This document shows, in pieces, positions 1-9,342 of a DNA stretch of 57,374 nucleotides. Location: positions 1 to 57,374 of the forward strand of contig CAZSSM010000046.1 of NCBI GenBank assembly GCA_964609385.1, given 5' to 3'. This DNA is from CAZSSM01 sp964609385 (lineage in GTDB: Bacteria; Planctomycetota; Planctomycetia; Isosphaerales; Isosphaeraceae). Below the pieces are notes generated by a model. That model was given only the letters and a program-made list of their open reading frames with translations, searched no databases and had not been told where the DNA came from. The position numbers and the translations under genes were made by a program. Within the stretch, counting starts at the first letter, position 1. Each line of letters starts with the position of its first letter.

Positions 1-11
1 GTTCATTCCCC

Positions 12-55
12 AAACGCCCCCTGCAGGTTTAGGACCGCAGGGGGCGTTTTTTATT
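12..55 (+). terminator. Rho-independent terminator
   Basis: A 13-bp GC-rich perfect stem (arms at 12-24 and 37-49) with a 12-nt loop is followed by a T-rich tail. It ends a plus-strand gene lying to the left of the window. Confidence 0.85.
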
Positions 56-70
56 AACATGGGATGAGGC

Positions 71-758
71 ATGACACCTCTTGAACGGTCGCGGCTCTCC
101 TTGGAAGGTCTGAATCTCGGCGATGCGTTTGGCGAGCGCATGTTTGCCTTTCATCGAGCTTTGGGACTCGTGGCCGATGCGGAGCACCAGCGGATTCTTC
201 CTGGTCCTCCCTGGCCATTCACGGATGATACTGTGATGGCTTTGGCGATCCATCAACTCCTTGGAGTCGCGGGGTCGGATCGATCAGTCAGCTGAGGTCA
301 CACATGCCCATCTCGAGGGCCAAGCCGGCGCGATTGCAGTGGCTATCGCGGCAGCCTGGGCTTGGATGTATCGGACCGCGATCCCGGAAAAGACGGTCGA
401 CCCGCTCGACATGATTCGCGTCGTGCTCGATCATATGCCCGAGGGCGAGACCGCGCATGGTCTGCAGATCGCCTTGGAGTTGGGTTTCGAGACCGATCTC
501 CCAACGGTGGTCTCCCGGCTCGGCAACGGCTCGGCGATCAGCGCCCAAGACACTGTGCCGTTCGTCCTCTGGTCGGTCGCCAAGACTGCGGACGATTTCG
601 AAGAAGTCATTTGGCAGACTGCATGTGAACTTGGTGACATCGATACGAACTGCGCCATGGTCGGTGGGATCGTCGCCTTGATCGTTGGTTACGAGCAGCT
701 CCCAGAGACCTGGATCGTTCGACGGGAACCTCTCGACGATTGGCTCGCCAAGGCCTAG
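71..758 (+). pseudogene. ADP-ribosylglycohydrolase (ARH/DraG-like), decayed
   Basis: Two reading frames carry separate parts of one ADP-ribosylglycohydrolase. The first (from 71) has GLNLGDAFGERMF and the metal-binding TDDT motif (WPFTDDTVMALAI). The second (from about 285 to 758, another frame) resumes with SAEVTHAHLEGQAGAIAVA and ends with the family's C-terminal metal motif DIDTNCAMVGGIVA. The middle of the fold is missing and the frame changes near 275-300, so an internal deletion plus frameshift has removed roughly a third of the usual 300-residue protein. An intact member would remove ADP-ribose from proteins or small molecules using two Mg2+ ions. Both metal motifs survive, so decay may be recent. 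A sequencing error alone cannot explain the missing middle. Confidence 0.75.
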
Positions 759-789
759 ATCGATTGGATTACCATTGAGGAAATGTTCA

Positions 790-2271
790 ATGAGCTTTTT
801 TGCTTTTGTTATAACAATTCATTTGGTCTCTCTTGGAAATGGTCACCAGGAACCATCTGGTCCTAGCACGGAGACGCTCGTTTCCGAAATGAAGCGCGCA
901 TCGAAATATTATCGGTCACACGTCGCGCGTCATGGAGGTTATGTCTACTACACGAGTACCGATCTGACGCGTCGCCTAGGGGAGGGTGTTGCGAGCAACG
1001 ATCAAATCTGGGTGCAGCCTCCAGGAACTCCGACCGTTGGAATCGCCTACCTGGTCGCCTACAGAGCAACGGGGGATGGGTTCTATCTCAACGCGATGAC
1101 CGAAACGGCTGAGGCGTTGATCTACGGCCAGTTGGAATCGGGCGGTTGGACGAACTGCATCGACTTCGATCCGAGCGGCGAGCGAACCGGCCGATATCGG
1201 AATGGTCGAGGGAAGCCGAAGGGCCGCAACTTCTCGTCACTCGATGACGACCAGACACAAGCGGCCTTGCGGTTTCTCATGCGGGCCGACCGGGTGCACG
1301 AGTTCCGCCACGAGGCGATCCACGAGTCGGTCACAATCGCACTCGACGCGCTGATCGCTGCCCAGTTTCCCAACGGCGGGTTTCCTCAGGGGTGGGACGA
1401 GAGTCTGCCCGAGGACCCGCCGATCGTAGTGGCCTCGTATCCAGACTACGACTGGCGGACCGAGGGACGGATCAAAAACTACTGGGATATGTACACGCTG
1501 AACGACGGACTGGCCGGTACTGTGGCTTCGACGTTAATCCTGGCGGAACGGACCTATGACGATCCGCGCTATCGCGAAGCTCTCACGCGGCTCGGCGATT
1601 TCCTGATCTCAGCACAACTTCCGGAACCGCAACCGGCTTGGGCTCAGCAGTATAGTTATCAGATGCGGCCGATCTGGGCGCGTCGGTTTGAGCCGGCGGC
1701 GATCACCGGCCGTGAATCGCAGGACGTCCTCCAAACGCTGTTGACGATCGCCGAGTTCACCGGAGACGTGAAATACCTGGAACCGGTTCCGAGGGCGTTG
1801 GACTATCTCGAACAGTCGCGGTTACCCGACGGTCGCTTGGCGCGATTCTACGAGCTGAAGACCAACCGACCGCTGTACATGGAGCGTCGAGAGGGAGAGT
1901 ATCTGCTCACCTACGATGACGACCGGTTGCCGAACCATTACGGCTGGACGACCGGCTCGCGGCTCGATTCGATCCGGGCGCGGTATCAGGCCATCCGTAA
2001 CGGGCGAAATCCTACGGATCCGTCACCGTCGATCGCTCGATTGGCCGGACGCGCTGCGGAGATTCTCGACACGCTCGACGAACAAGGTCGATGGATCAGC
2101 ACCTTCGACGACCAAGTGCTCGTCGGAGATCCTCGATTTCGGCCGGGGGACTGCTACCTCTCCAGCGCGGTCTTTGCGAAGAACCTGAGAGTGCTGAGCG
2201 AATACCTGAACGCACTGAAAAGGAATGACTCCGCTGACGAGGGCGTGTCGGCCGAGGATCGACTCGACTGA
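790..2271 (+). CDS. Secreted pectate-lyase-like (alpha/alpha toroid) protein
   Basis: A 493-residue protein starts at ATG 790, chosen because TTGAGGAAA (775-783) sits 7 nt upstream. Earlier in-frame starts overlap the preceding pseudogene. Residues 1-18 are hydrophobic and look like a short export signal. The body resembles PL10-type pectate lyases and related alpha/alpha-barrel proteins: repeated aromatic/Gly turns such as GGWTNCIDFDPSG, the segment FSSLDDDQTQAALRFLMRA, and FPNGGFPQGW, which matches the family's YPNGGWPQ block. Related planctomycete proteins are predicted to act outside the cell on pectin or other acidic polysaccharides. The substrate cannot be read from sequence. A glycoside hydrolase of similar fold is the main alternative. 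Confidence 0.7.
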   Translation: MSFFAFVITIHLVSLGNGHQEPSGPSTETLVSEMKRASKYYRSHVARHGGYVYYTSTDLTRRLGEGVASNDQIWVQPPGTPTVGIAYLVAYRATGDGFYLNAMTETAEALIYGQLESGGWTNCIDFDPSGERTGRYRNGRGKPKGRNFSSLDDDQTQAALRFLMRADRVHEFRHEAIHESVTIALDALIAAQFPNGGFPQGWDESLPEDPPIVVASYPDYDWRTEGRIKNYWDMYTLNDGLAGTVASTLILAERTYDDPRYREALTRLGDFLISAQLPEPQPAWAQQYSYQMRPIWARRFEPAAITGRESQDVLQTLLTIAEFTGDVKYLEPVPRALDYLEQSRLPDGRLARFYELKTNRPLYMERREGEYLLTYDDDRLPNHYGWTTGSRLDSIRARYQAIRNGRNPTDPSPSIARLAGRAAEILDTLDEQGRWISTFDDQVLVGDPRFRPGDCYLSSAVFAKNLRVLSEYLNALKRNDSADEGVSAEDRLD

Positions 2272-2299
2272 ATGTGCTGATTGGCCATTGCGATCGGAC

Positions 2300-2644
2300 T
2301 CAACCGAGTTCCTGATTGGCTTTCTTGAGATCGTTGAGGGCGCGTCGTCGTCCGAGTGCGTAGGCGATCAGTCCTGTGGTGACCATCATTAAGAAAACGA
2401 TGACCACAAGATAAATTTGCTCACGGGTCCGCGTCCTGACGAGTTCGCGCTCGGTCGCTTCAAGCCGGTCGCGGATCGCACGCGCCTCGGCCAAGACGGC
2501 ATCCTTGGATTGATCATCCTGAAGGGTGGGGATCTCTCCACTGAGGACTTCAGGGTTGCCACCGGACCAGATCCAGTAGCCAACCCCGATGATCGCAATC
2601 AACACAAAGATTGCGCATCCCCAACTCAGCGACGCCTCGTCCAT
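2300..2644 (-). CDS. Small two-TM membrane protein with coiled coil
   Basis: A 114-residue protein whose start is supported by a strong GAGGGAGGG a few bases upstream of ATG 2644. Residues 9-27 form a first membrane helix. The centre (about 45-72, rich in Ala/Arg/Glu/Leu) looks like a coiled coil. Residues 75-95 form a second helix, followed by a basic tail beginning GRRRALNDLKK. No family is recognised and no function is proposed. It converges with the pectate-lyase-like gene, ending 29 bp from that gene's stop. Confidence 0.6.
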   Translation of the reverse strand: MDEASLSWGCAIFVLIAIIGVGYWIWSGGNPEVLSGEIPTLQDDQSKDAVLAEARAIRDRLEATERELVRTRTREQIYLVVIVFLMMVTTGLIAYALGRRRALNDLKKANQELG

Positions 2645-3289
2645 CGAACCCTCCCTCGATCGATCATGACCCGCGATTCGAACCCAGTCATGTCTTCAAA
2701 TTGACGAGCCCAGCAGATTTCATGCCGACCTCTTAAGCATGATCACACCGATTCAACGGGCGATCCAGACGCTCTGCCGATCTGAAGCGGTGTTGTGATC
2801 TGGGATCGGCGGCACATTCCGTGCCGTGGAGCAACGTTAGCCCAGCGGTCGAGCCCTACTGTAGCGTGGCCGTCGACGATGTCTAGGGGCCTACGAGCGA
2901 GGGATGGAAGCCCGCTCGATGAACTCTCCGGTTGTTGGGGAAGTTTGACTCAAAGGACGATTCGGCGAGGTTCCCATGGAGGTTGGCCGGGAGCGATCGC
3001 TAAAGCGGTGTCGACTGGGTCAACCGAATATTCGCGGTCGGGACGATTCTCTTTTCTCCCGCTCCAGTATTTTCTCACGCGACTCGGGGTGGCCGGTTTT
3101 GGCTAATCCGATCGACCAAGGGTCCAATAGAGGATGACCCGCTTCGGTCTCCCAGGCGAGGTCACAGCCAATCGCGGTCCATTGAAGAGGGGTACTCGAA
3201 GCAATCTCCGTGTTTCTTAGCGATCGACGAGTCCCCAACTCTTAAGACGGATGCGATCCTCTTGGCTTACTCGATGGGCAAAATACGAG
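2645..3289. other. Intergenic region between divergent genes
   Basis: Apart from the tRNA-like element at 2662-2744, nothing convincing is seen. Open frames inside (for example 2795-3106) have no family resemblance and no ribosome binding site. Confidence 0.4.
2662..2744 (-). other. tRNA-like element (not a canonical tRNA)
   Basis: An 83-nt segment on the minus strand is bounded by a perfect 7-bp stem (GATCATG at the 5' end, CATGATC at the 3' end) and contains GGGTTCGAATC, a textbook T-loop sequence, close to the 3' end. A proper D-arm, a clean anticodon stem and the exact T-stem/acceptor junction are not visible: two extra bases separate the T-arm from the 3' acceptor strand. It could be a decayed tRNA or chance. 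It lies directly upstream of the small membrane-protein gene. Confidence 0.25.
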
Positions 3290-3961
3290 ATGGACGATTC
3301 CCTTTGGTGTCGAGTTGAGCGTTACCATCAGGACCTGCTGGTTGGGGTAGATCCGGACCTAGAACAGATCGTTCAGGACTCCCGTCGCGCGGGCTTGCCG
3401 GAGATCCAGGTCACAAGCGTCCAAGGGAAATTCCTGGAGATCATGGCCAGGCTTCTGCGTTCCCAAGATATTTTGGAGGTCGGTACACTCGGCGGATACA
3501 GCACGGCTTGGCTCGCACGGGGAATGGTGCCGGACGGTCGATTGGTCACCCTGGAACTCGTGCCCGAATACGCCGAGTTTGCGCGATCGAACCTGGCGCG
3601 CATCGGGTTCTCCGAAGCGATAGAGATCCGAGTCGGCGACGCCGTTGAATCGCTCCGCGACCTCCGCGCGGAAGGATATCGGCCGTTCGATCTGATCTTC
3701 CTCGATGGCAACAAAGCGCAGTACCCCGACTACTTGGACGGGGTGATCGAGCTGTCGCGCCCGGGGACCTTGATCATCGCCGACAATGTGGTCCGAGACG
3801 GGGCGATCGTCCATGAGGACAGCGATGATCCCAGAGTCCTCGGCGTCCGCGAATTCAATCGGAAAATCGCGGGAGATCTCCGACTCTCAGCGACCGCCTT
3901 GCAGACGGTTGGCTCGAAGGGATACGACGGGTTCTCGATGATTTTTGTCAGCGGAGAGTAA
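3290..3961 (+). CDS. SAM-dependent O-methyltransferase (family 3, COMT-like)
   Basis: A 223-residue enzyme when started at ATG 3290. An upstream in-frame ATG at 3251 would add 13 residues with no family counterpart. The class I methyltransferase fold is clear: SAM loop ILEVGTLGGYS (61-71), acidic residue in VTLEL (89), LIFLDGNK with metal-ligand Asp139, and LIIADN with Asp165/Asn166, the metal site of cation-dependent catechol/caffeoyl-CoA O-methyltransferases. QGKFLEIMARL (45-55) is also typical. It would transfer a methyl group from SAM to a vicinal-diol small molecule in the cytoplasm. The substrate is unknown. It stands alone, convergent with the pilus block. Confidence 0.9.
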   Translation: MDDSLWCRVERYHQDLLVGVDPDLEQIVQDSRRAGLPEIQVTSVQGKFLEIMARLLRSQDILEVGTLGGYSTAWLARGMVPDGRLVTLELVPEYAEFARSNLARIGFSEAIEIRVGDAVESLRDLRAEGYRPFDLIFLDGNKAQYPDYLDGVIELSRPGTLIIADNVVRDGAIVHEDSDDPRVLGVREFNRKIAGDLRLSATALQTVGSKGYDGFSMIFVSGE

Positions 3962-4005
3962 ACACTAGCAAATCGCTTCATTTGTAATTGAAAATTTATT
4001 GATGT

Positions 4006-4029
4006 ATATAAAAAAGATTGCTAAATCTT
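4006..4029 (-). terminator. Weak terminator after cpaF
   Basis: On the minus strand AAGATT-TAGC-AATCTT is followed by TTTTTATA. The stem has only 6 bp and is AT-rich, but the U tract and the position about 70 bp past the cpaF stop support it. Confidence 0.45.
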
Positions 4030-4097
4030 GAGCCGTTCCATGGCTTGGATTCGGTCTATGCTTCGAGTCGGCTTGTCGGCTCGATCGCGGGCTTCGG

Positions 4098-5642
4098 TCA
4101 GTCTTCGAGCAAGACACGGGATTGGAAAAGGTCGGTGGGGAGGTCGACGCCGGCCTGTTCGAGTCGTCCGATGCAGGTGGGTCGGATGCCGGTGGCGAGG
4201 AATTGTCCGTAGGCGCGGCCGTCGTCGTCGACACCTTCCTGACGGAAGGCGAAGATTTCCTGCATGATGATCGTGTCGCCTTCCATACCGATGACTTCGG
4301 AGATGCTGGTGACTTTTCGGGGGCCGCCGGGCAGGCGGTTAGCCTGGATAATCAGGTCGATAGCCGAGGCGAACTGGGATCGCAGGGCGCGAATGGGTAG
4401 CTCTAGGCCGGCCATGCTGATCATGGTCTCCAATCGACTCAGGGCGTCGCGCGGGTTGTTGGCGTGGCAGGTGGTCATCGATCCTTCGTGACCGGTGTTC
4501 ATGGCCTGGATCATGTCGAGCGTCTCGGCGCCTCGACACTCCCCGATGATCACACGGTCGGGCCGCATCCGGAGGGCGTTCTTGACCAGGTCGGTGGCCG
4601 TGACGGCGCCCTTGCCCTCAACGTTGGGGGGGCGAGTCTCCAGACGAACGACGTGCTCCTGTTGCAGTTGGAGTTCGGCGGCGTCCTCGATGGTGATGAT
4701 CCGGTGGTCGTTCTGGACGTAGCTCGAGAGCGTGTTCAGTAGGGTGGTTTTTCCCGAACCGGTACCACCGGAGATGATGATGTTGAGCCTCGCCTTCATC
4801 GACCCCTTAAGGAACTCGAGCATCTCTGGGGTGAAGGCTTTGAACCGCAAGAGATCCTCGGCGCCCAGCGGCTTGCTGCCGAAGACACGGACGGTGACCA
4901 CCGGACCGTCCAGAGCCAGCGGCGGAATGATCGCGTTGAATCGGGAGCCGTTGGGGAGACGGGCGTCGACCATCGGTGACGATTCGTCGACGCGTCGGCC
5001 GACCCTCGAGACGATCCGGTCGATGATTTGAAGCAGGTGCTCGTTGTCGCGAAAGGTGACGTCACTCTTGCTGACCCGTCCCGACTTTTCCACGAAGACG
5101 TGTTTCGGGCCGTTGATCATGATATCGGCGATCTTATCGTCCTTGAGCAGCAGCTCCAACGGTCCGAATCCGAAGGTTTCGTCGAGGATCTCTTCGACGA
5201 GCCGCTGCCGCTCGCTCCGGTTGAGCAGGGCGTTCTCCGAGTCGCAGAGCTGCTCGATGAGAACTCGGATCTCGGAGCGTAGGACGTCCTGCTCCATCTC
5301 GTTGACACGGCTCAGGTCGAGTTGGTCGACGAGCTTGGTATGGATGCTTTTCTTGAGGGCTTCGAATTTGGCCTCGGCCGGGTCGACCACTTTCTCTTTC
5401 TCGGGAGCAGACTTGGGTGGCTCGGGCTTGGGCGGCTTGGGCCTTTCCGCAGTCGTGGAGGCCGGTTTGGTGTCCGCGCTTGAGTTGGGGGCGATCGTCC
5501 GCTCGCCGGACGGTTCGGGGGGCTTGGGTGCAAGCGACGGCGGCGGAGATCCGAGCGATCCGATGCGCTTGGTTTGAGGGGGAGCCGGTCCGATCGGGCC
5601 GCGAGGAGCCCCGAAGCCGGGGCGTCCGAATCCCATGGGCAT
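4098..5642 (-). CDS. cpaF: Tad pilus assembly ATPase CpaF/TadA
   Basis: A 514-residue type II/IV secretion ATPase that powers Flp pilus extension and retraction at the inner membrane. ATG 5642 was chosen because GGGAG lies about 11 nt upstream; a start 11 codons earlier is possible. Residues 1-90 are Pro/Lys-rich and low in complexity. The N-terminal domain follows, then Walker A GGTGSGKTT (about 292-300), the Asp-box region IITIEDAAELQLQ, Walker B RVIIGECRGAE (about 363-373) and the His box TTCHANN (about 390-396). It is the last gene of the minus-strand block. TadB and TadC, which normally follow and form the platform it drives, are absent: the next gene is an unrelated methyltransferase on the other strand. 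Confidence 0.95.
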   Translation of the reverse strand: MPMGFGRPGFGAPRGPIGPAPPQTKRIGSLGSPPPSLAPKPPEPSGERTIAPNSSADTKPASTTAERPKPPKPEPPKSAPEKEKVVDPAEAKFEALKKSIHTKLVDQLDLSRVNEMEQDVLRSEIRVLIEQLCDSENALLNRSERQRLVEEILDETFGFGPLELLLKDDKIADIMINGPKHVFVEKSGRVSKSDVTFRDNEHLLQIIDRIVSRVGRRVDESSPMVDARLPNGSRFNAIIPPLALDGPVVTVRVFGSKPLGAEDLLRFKAFTPEMLEFLKGSMKARLNIIISGGTGSGKTTLLNTLSSYVQNDHRIITIEDAAELQLQQEHVVRLETRPPNVEGKGAVTATDLVKNALRMRPDRVIIGECRGAETLDMIQAMNTGHEGSMTTCHANNPRDALSRLETMISMAGLELPIRALRSQFASAIDLIIQANRLPGGPRKVTSISEVIGMEGDTIIMQEIFAFRQEGVDDDGRAYGQFLATGIRPTCIGRLEQAGVDLPTDLFQSRVLLED

Positions 5643-5825
5643 GGTCGAAAAATCTCCCGGTGGGGGGCGACACAAGGGACGTCACGACGAACCGGTCCCC
5701 CGTCGCGATAGGGCGAAGTCACGCGGGCCTTGAAGTGGTGAGGCGGTCACGATGGGCCGAAGGACTCGATGGATTCTGCCCAATCGTCCCAGCCGATAGG
5801 GCGGGCGGTCCGTTGGCTGGCTCGG

Positions 5826-7016
5826 TCATCGGAAGGCGCCGAGCAGTCCGCCACGTCGACCGCGTTGGGGATCGTCCTCGACCTCGAATTGCCCGGCCAG
5901 TTCGGCAGCCAGATCGGCGATGACCCGATGGGCTCGACAGCCCGGAGCCTCTTCCTCCAGCGGGACGCCGCGCGACCGCGCCGCGTCGAATTGCTTGGGC
6001 ATGTCGGGGATCTGGTAGGTGATCTTGCAGTTCAGGGTTTCCTCGGCCTTGCGGAGGCTGATCTCCGAGGCGCTGGCGCCGGCCCGGTTGACGATGACCC
6101 GAACGCGGTCGCCCATGTCGTCGATTTGGCGGAACAACTGCATCAGGCGGACACTGTTGCGTAAGCAGTTCAGGTCGAGCTGGACGACCAGCAAGATGAT
6201 GTCGGCTAGCTCAAAGGCGACGAAGTCGGTCGACTGAAGCCCCTTGCTGGTGTCGACGATGACGGTGTCGAAGGTGGCCTTGAAGCGGACCAGCATCTGC
6301 CGGAGCGCATCGGGGTCGATCTTGGCGGCGTCCTCCAAGGCGACCGGGTGGGGCAGCACGTAGAGCCCGCTGGCGTGTCGGATGATCGACCGCTTCAGCA
6401 AGGGCAGGTCGAGCCGATCGATGTTCTGGACGACCTCCAGAAGGGTATGGTCGGGGATGATGTCCAGACAGGTATCAATGGATCCGAGCAGGAGGTCGAA
6501 GTCGATCAGAACGGAGGAGCGTTCAGGCTGTTTGGCCAGTTCGGCGGCGAGGTTGACGGCCAAGGCGGTGGTGCCGATGCCGCCGGCAGCGCCGGTGACG
6601 GCCACAACGTGGGGACTGCCGTCCTCATCCGCGTTGGCGGCGGTCCCTCGGGTCATCCTCTCGATGGCCTCGAGCAATTCGTCAACATCAACCGGCAGCG
6701 GCAGATATTCCCGGGCCCCAGCTCGGATCAGGCCGAGGATTAGGTCGCCGTCCCGGCTTCGCCCGGCCGGCAGGACAACCGCCTCGGGGTTGCCTTTGAG
6801 GATCTCGCGGACCAGGCCGGCGGCCTGGTCGGGGTCCTGGTCGACGACGATCAGGGTTAGGTCCGGCGTGTTGTCGTCGACGACCTTCAAGGCGGTCTGG
6901 TAAGAACTGCACATCTCAGCTAGCCAGAGCGTGCCGATGCTGCTGATCAGCTCGCAGAGCCGTTGCCGCGTATCGTCGCGCGGATCGACCAAGACAAGAC
7001 GTATCACACCCTTCAT
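5826..7016 (-). CDS. cpaE: Tad pilus localisation ATPase CpaE/TadZ
   Basis: A 396-residue protein starting at MKGVIRLVLVDPR, which is the beginning of a receiver-like domain (about 1-125) as in other CpaE/TadZ proteins. The upstream extension in the same frame is Arg/Ala-rich and is not included. The C-terminal half is a ParA/MinD-type ATPase with a deviant P-loop, GAAGGIGTT (142-150), lacking the usual signature lysine, as is common in TadZ. TVIVDTSKGLQSTDF is the Walker B/switch region. It is thought to position the Tad machine at a cell pole. It lies between cpaB and cpaF, 183 bp upstream of cpaF. Confidence 0.9.
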   Translation of the reverse strand: MKGVIRLVLVDPRDDTRQRLCELISSIGTLWLAEMCSSYQTALKVVDDNTPDLTLIVVDQDPDQAAGLVREILKGNPEAVVLPAGRSRDGDLILGLIRAGAREYLPLPVDVDELLEAIERMTRGTAANADEDGSPHVVAVTGAAGGIGTTALAVNLAAELAKQPERSSVLIDFDLLLGSIDTCLDIIPDHTLLEVVQNIDRLDLPLLKRSIIRHASGLYVLPHPVALEDAAKIDPDALRQMLVRFKATFDTVIVDTSKGLQSTDFVAFELADIILLVVQLDLNCLRNSVRLMQLFRQIDDMGDRVRVIVNRAGASASEISLRKAEETLNCKITYQIPDMPKQFDAARSRGVPLEEEAPGCRAHRVIADLAAELAGQFEVEDDPQRGRRGGLLGAFR

Positions 7017-7263
7017 GGAACCGATCCCTGCCCGGAGGGCCGTTGTTGCGTCTGCGAAGCGGCCGTCGTCGCGACCAACGGCCCATTGGCGCCACCGTGT
7101 CGATGACGCGGGACGGACCGATGCCGGAGCCGGTCGCATCGGGTCGATCCGGCCGACCGTCCTGACCCACGCCTCGGCGGCGTGGGACTCCTGAAAAGCC
7201 CGCTCCCGACCGCCCGATCCGCGATTGCGAGGTCGCTACCGGAAGACTAGGACGTCCCCGGGC

Positions 7264-8607
7264 CTAGATCGAGCGTTCGTCAACGACCGACGTCGACGGC
7301 TCGTCCGGGGAATCGGACGTTGACGGCTCGGGGTTCGACGCCGAGGAAGGTCCGCTGAAGAGTGACCAGCCGTTGAGGATCTGGTCGCCCCAACCGTCCA
7401 AGGCGCCCGGTTCCTCCGGCTCGCGATGGGTCGGATTGTTGGCGTCGGGGAATTGTTCGGGGATCCGCGTCGGGATCGGTGCTGGCTCGATCACCGAGGG
7501 ATTGCCGACCAGGTTCGGGGCGGCTGTACCGTTCGGTTCGGCGGGATCCGGCAAGGTCGGTGCCGACCGGTCCAGGCCGGGGGTCGGCGGCTTCGGTGGG
7601 TCGATCCCTCCGGTCGGCGGGACCGGCTCGGCGGTCACACGCGACCCGGTGCCGACTCCTCGGTAGACAATCACTTGATTGTTATGTTGAGCTTGCCGGC
7701 TCTGGAACGCCACCATCTCCTTCTGGTACGTCGCCATCCGGACAAGGGCCGCGTCGCGCTCGGCTTGCATCGATTGCAACGACTGCTGGGACTGCTGATG
7801 GACCTCAAGGACACCGCGCAACTGGGACTCGAGCTTGTCGATCTGCTCACGCATTGTCGCGATCTGTTGTTGGTGCTCGTCGCGGAGCTGATCGAGCAGG
7901 TCGGCATTCTGGTCGCTCTGGTCCTCTTGCGGCTCGGGGGCCCGCTCGGCGACGTAGTCGGACTCGTCCCCGTGCCGGCGGAGCGAGAGGATAAGCTGTC
8001 CCTCGTTGATGGCCAGCGCCAAGCGATCCAATTGCTCGGGAGTGACGGCCAGCGTCACAGTCCGGGAGATGATCGACTTGGACCCGTCACGGGTGTCCAT
8101 TTGACCCGAGGCGAGCACTTGAATGTTCTGCAGGACCGTCTCGACGGTCCGCGACTCGCCGCGACCGCGAACGACTCGGACGTCGACCCGGTGGCCGGGC
8201 AAGATGAAGCCGGCGACGCTCGAGCGCTCGTCGACCGGGACGGACATCGCCTCATAACCCTCGGGGATCGAGACCGAGAGGCCCGTCGGGGCGCCCGGTG
8301 GCGCCAATCGCGACTCGACGATCGGCTCCCCCTCGAAGATCGTCGCCTGCACCCAGCGATCCTGGAGTTGATCGAAGGAAGTGATCGCTCCTTTGGGCAA
8401 GGCGTCGACGGGCAATTCGATCTGCGTGACCAACTCGGTCGAGTCGATGTACTGCTCCACTTCCAAGGTCTGCGCGGCGTGGAGCACCGAGACCGTCTCG
8501 ACCTCCTGGTTGCCGGAGGACGACATCATCTGGTTGACCAAAACCATCGCGACCAGCCCACAGAGCCCGGCCACGATCAGCATGACGACGGCGCGATTGC
8601 GGTTCAT
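7264..8607 (-). CDS. cpaB: Flp pilus assembly protein CpaB/RcpC
   Basis: A 447-residue periplasmic protein. The chosen start MNRNRAVVMLIVAGLCG begins a single N-terminal membrane helix (5-26). A SAF domain (about 45-115) follows, with PEGYEAMSVPVDERSSVAGF and LPGHRVDVRVVRG, typical of CpaB/RcpC. The RcpC core includes VTLAVTPEQLDRLALAINEGQLILSLR. A Gln/Glu-rich coiled coil (about 245-320) and a Pro-rich, low-complexity tail of about 110 residues are additions not usual in proteobacterial CpaB. The protein normally works with the secretin RcpA in the outer membrane, but no secretin gene is in this window. Confidence 0.9.
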   Translation of the reverse strand: MNRNRAVVMLIVAGLCGLVAMVLVNQMMSSSGNQEVETVSVLHAAQTLEVEQYIDSTELVTQIELPVDALPKGAITSFDQLQDRWVQATIFEGEPIVESRLAPPGAPTGLSVSIPEGYEAMSVPVDERSSVAGFILPGHRVDVRVVRGRGESRTVETVLQNIQVLASGQMDTRDGSKSIISRTVTLAVTPEQLDRLALAINEGQLILSLRRHGDESDYVAERAPEPQEDQSDQNADLLDQLRDEHQQQIATMREQIDKLESQLRGVLEVHQQSQQSLQSMQAERDAALVRMATYQKEMVAFQSRQAQHNNQVIVYRGVGTGSRVTAEPVPPTGGIDPPKPPTPGLDRSAPTLPDPAEPNGTAAPNLVGNPSVIEPAPIPTRIPEQFPDANNPTHREPEEPGALDGWGDQILNGWSLFSGPSSASNPEPSTSDSPDEPSTSVVDERSI

Positions 8608-8796
8608 CGGTGAGGCCCTCGAGACCGGGATCGATCGCGACACCCCACGCGAGGCACACGCCTCGGCACGCACGTCAACGATCCAGCACTCACCCGGCCG
8701 AACAAGTTTTCGTCTCTCTCATTTCAGCTTGGAAGCTCGACAATCTGGCGTGGACTCGGAGAATCCCCGAAACCCTCAAACGTTCGAGCCAAACCC

Positions 8797-9342
8797 TCAG
8801 AGCAGGAGTCCCTGCCAGGCCAGCGTGCCGATGGTCCCGATGGTCAGTGGGATTCCGTAGGGCAGCAGCATCATGTTCGGCTTGCGAGCCGCGGCGCTCT
8901 CGCTCAGCTTGGCCGGGTCACGGACGGTGATGATCTCGCGGCTGATCCGACCCATGCGCCCCAGATGTTCCAGCACGTCGCCGCGGAAGACCATCATCGC
9001 CAGGGCGATCATCCCGCCGACGATTCCGCCGACAATGAACGATGTCAGTGTCAGGCCTGGGCCGAACCAGGCCCCGACCCCGGCCAGGAGCTTCACGTCC
9101 CCGGCTCCCATGCCCCCGATCGCGTAGAGCGGCAACAGCAAGGCCAGGCCCAGCGCCGCGCCGCCCAGCGACCACATCGCCCCGGACCAACCGCCTATGA
9201 TCGCTCCATAAATCAAACCGCCGCCGATCAAATTATATGTGAGCCAATTTGGGACCTTTAACTTCCAACCGTCGATGATGGCCGCCTCGACCAGCACGGC
9301 CACCAGCACCCAGACCAACGCCGGGCTCAATTGTTCAACCAC
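8797..9342 (-). CDS. tadV: Prepilin peptidase TadV/CpaA (A24 family)
   Basis: A 181-residue polytopic membrane protease with about five or six hydrophobic helices. Both catalytic aspartates of A24 peptidases are present: Asp24 in AAIIDGWKLKVPNWLTY and Asp82 in GGMGAGDVKLLA (the GxGD motif). It lacks the N-terminal methylase domain of type IV PilD, as expected for TadV. Residues 118-155 form a hydrophilic cytoplasmic loop that is longer than in minimal TadV proteins. It would cleave the two Flp pre-pilins encoded just upstream. Confidence 0.92.
   Translation of the reverse strand: MVEQLSPALVWVLVAVLVEAAIIDGWKLKVPNWLTYNLIGGGLIYGAIIGGWSGAMWSLGGAALGLALLLPLYAIGGMGAGDVKLLAGVGAWFGPGLTLTSFIVGGIVGGMIALAMMVFRGDVLEHLGRMGRISREIITVRDPAKLSESAAARKPNMMLLPYGIPLTIGTIGTLAWQGLLL

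Noticed and set aside
2795..3106. 103-codon open frame on the plus strand
   Set aside because: No ribosome binding site, no family resemblance and shadow-like Arg/Gly/Ser composition.
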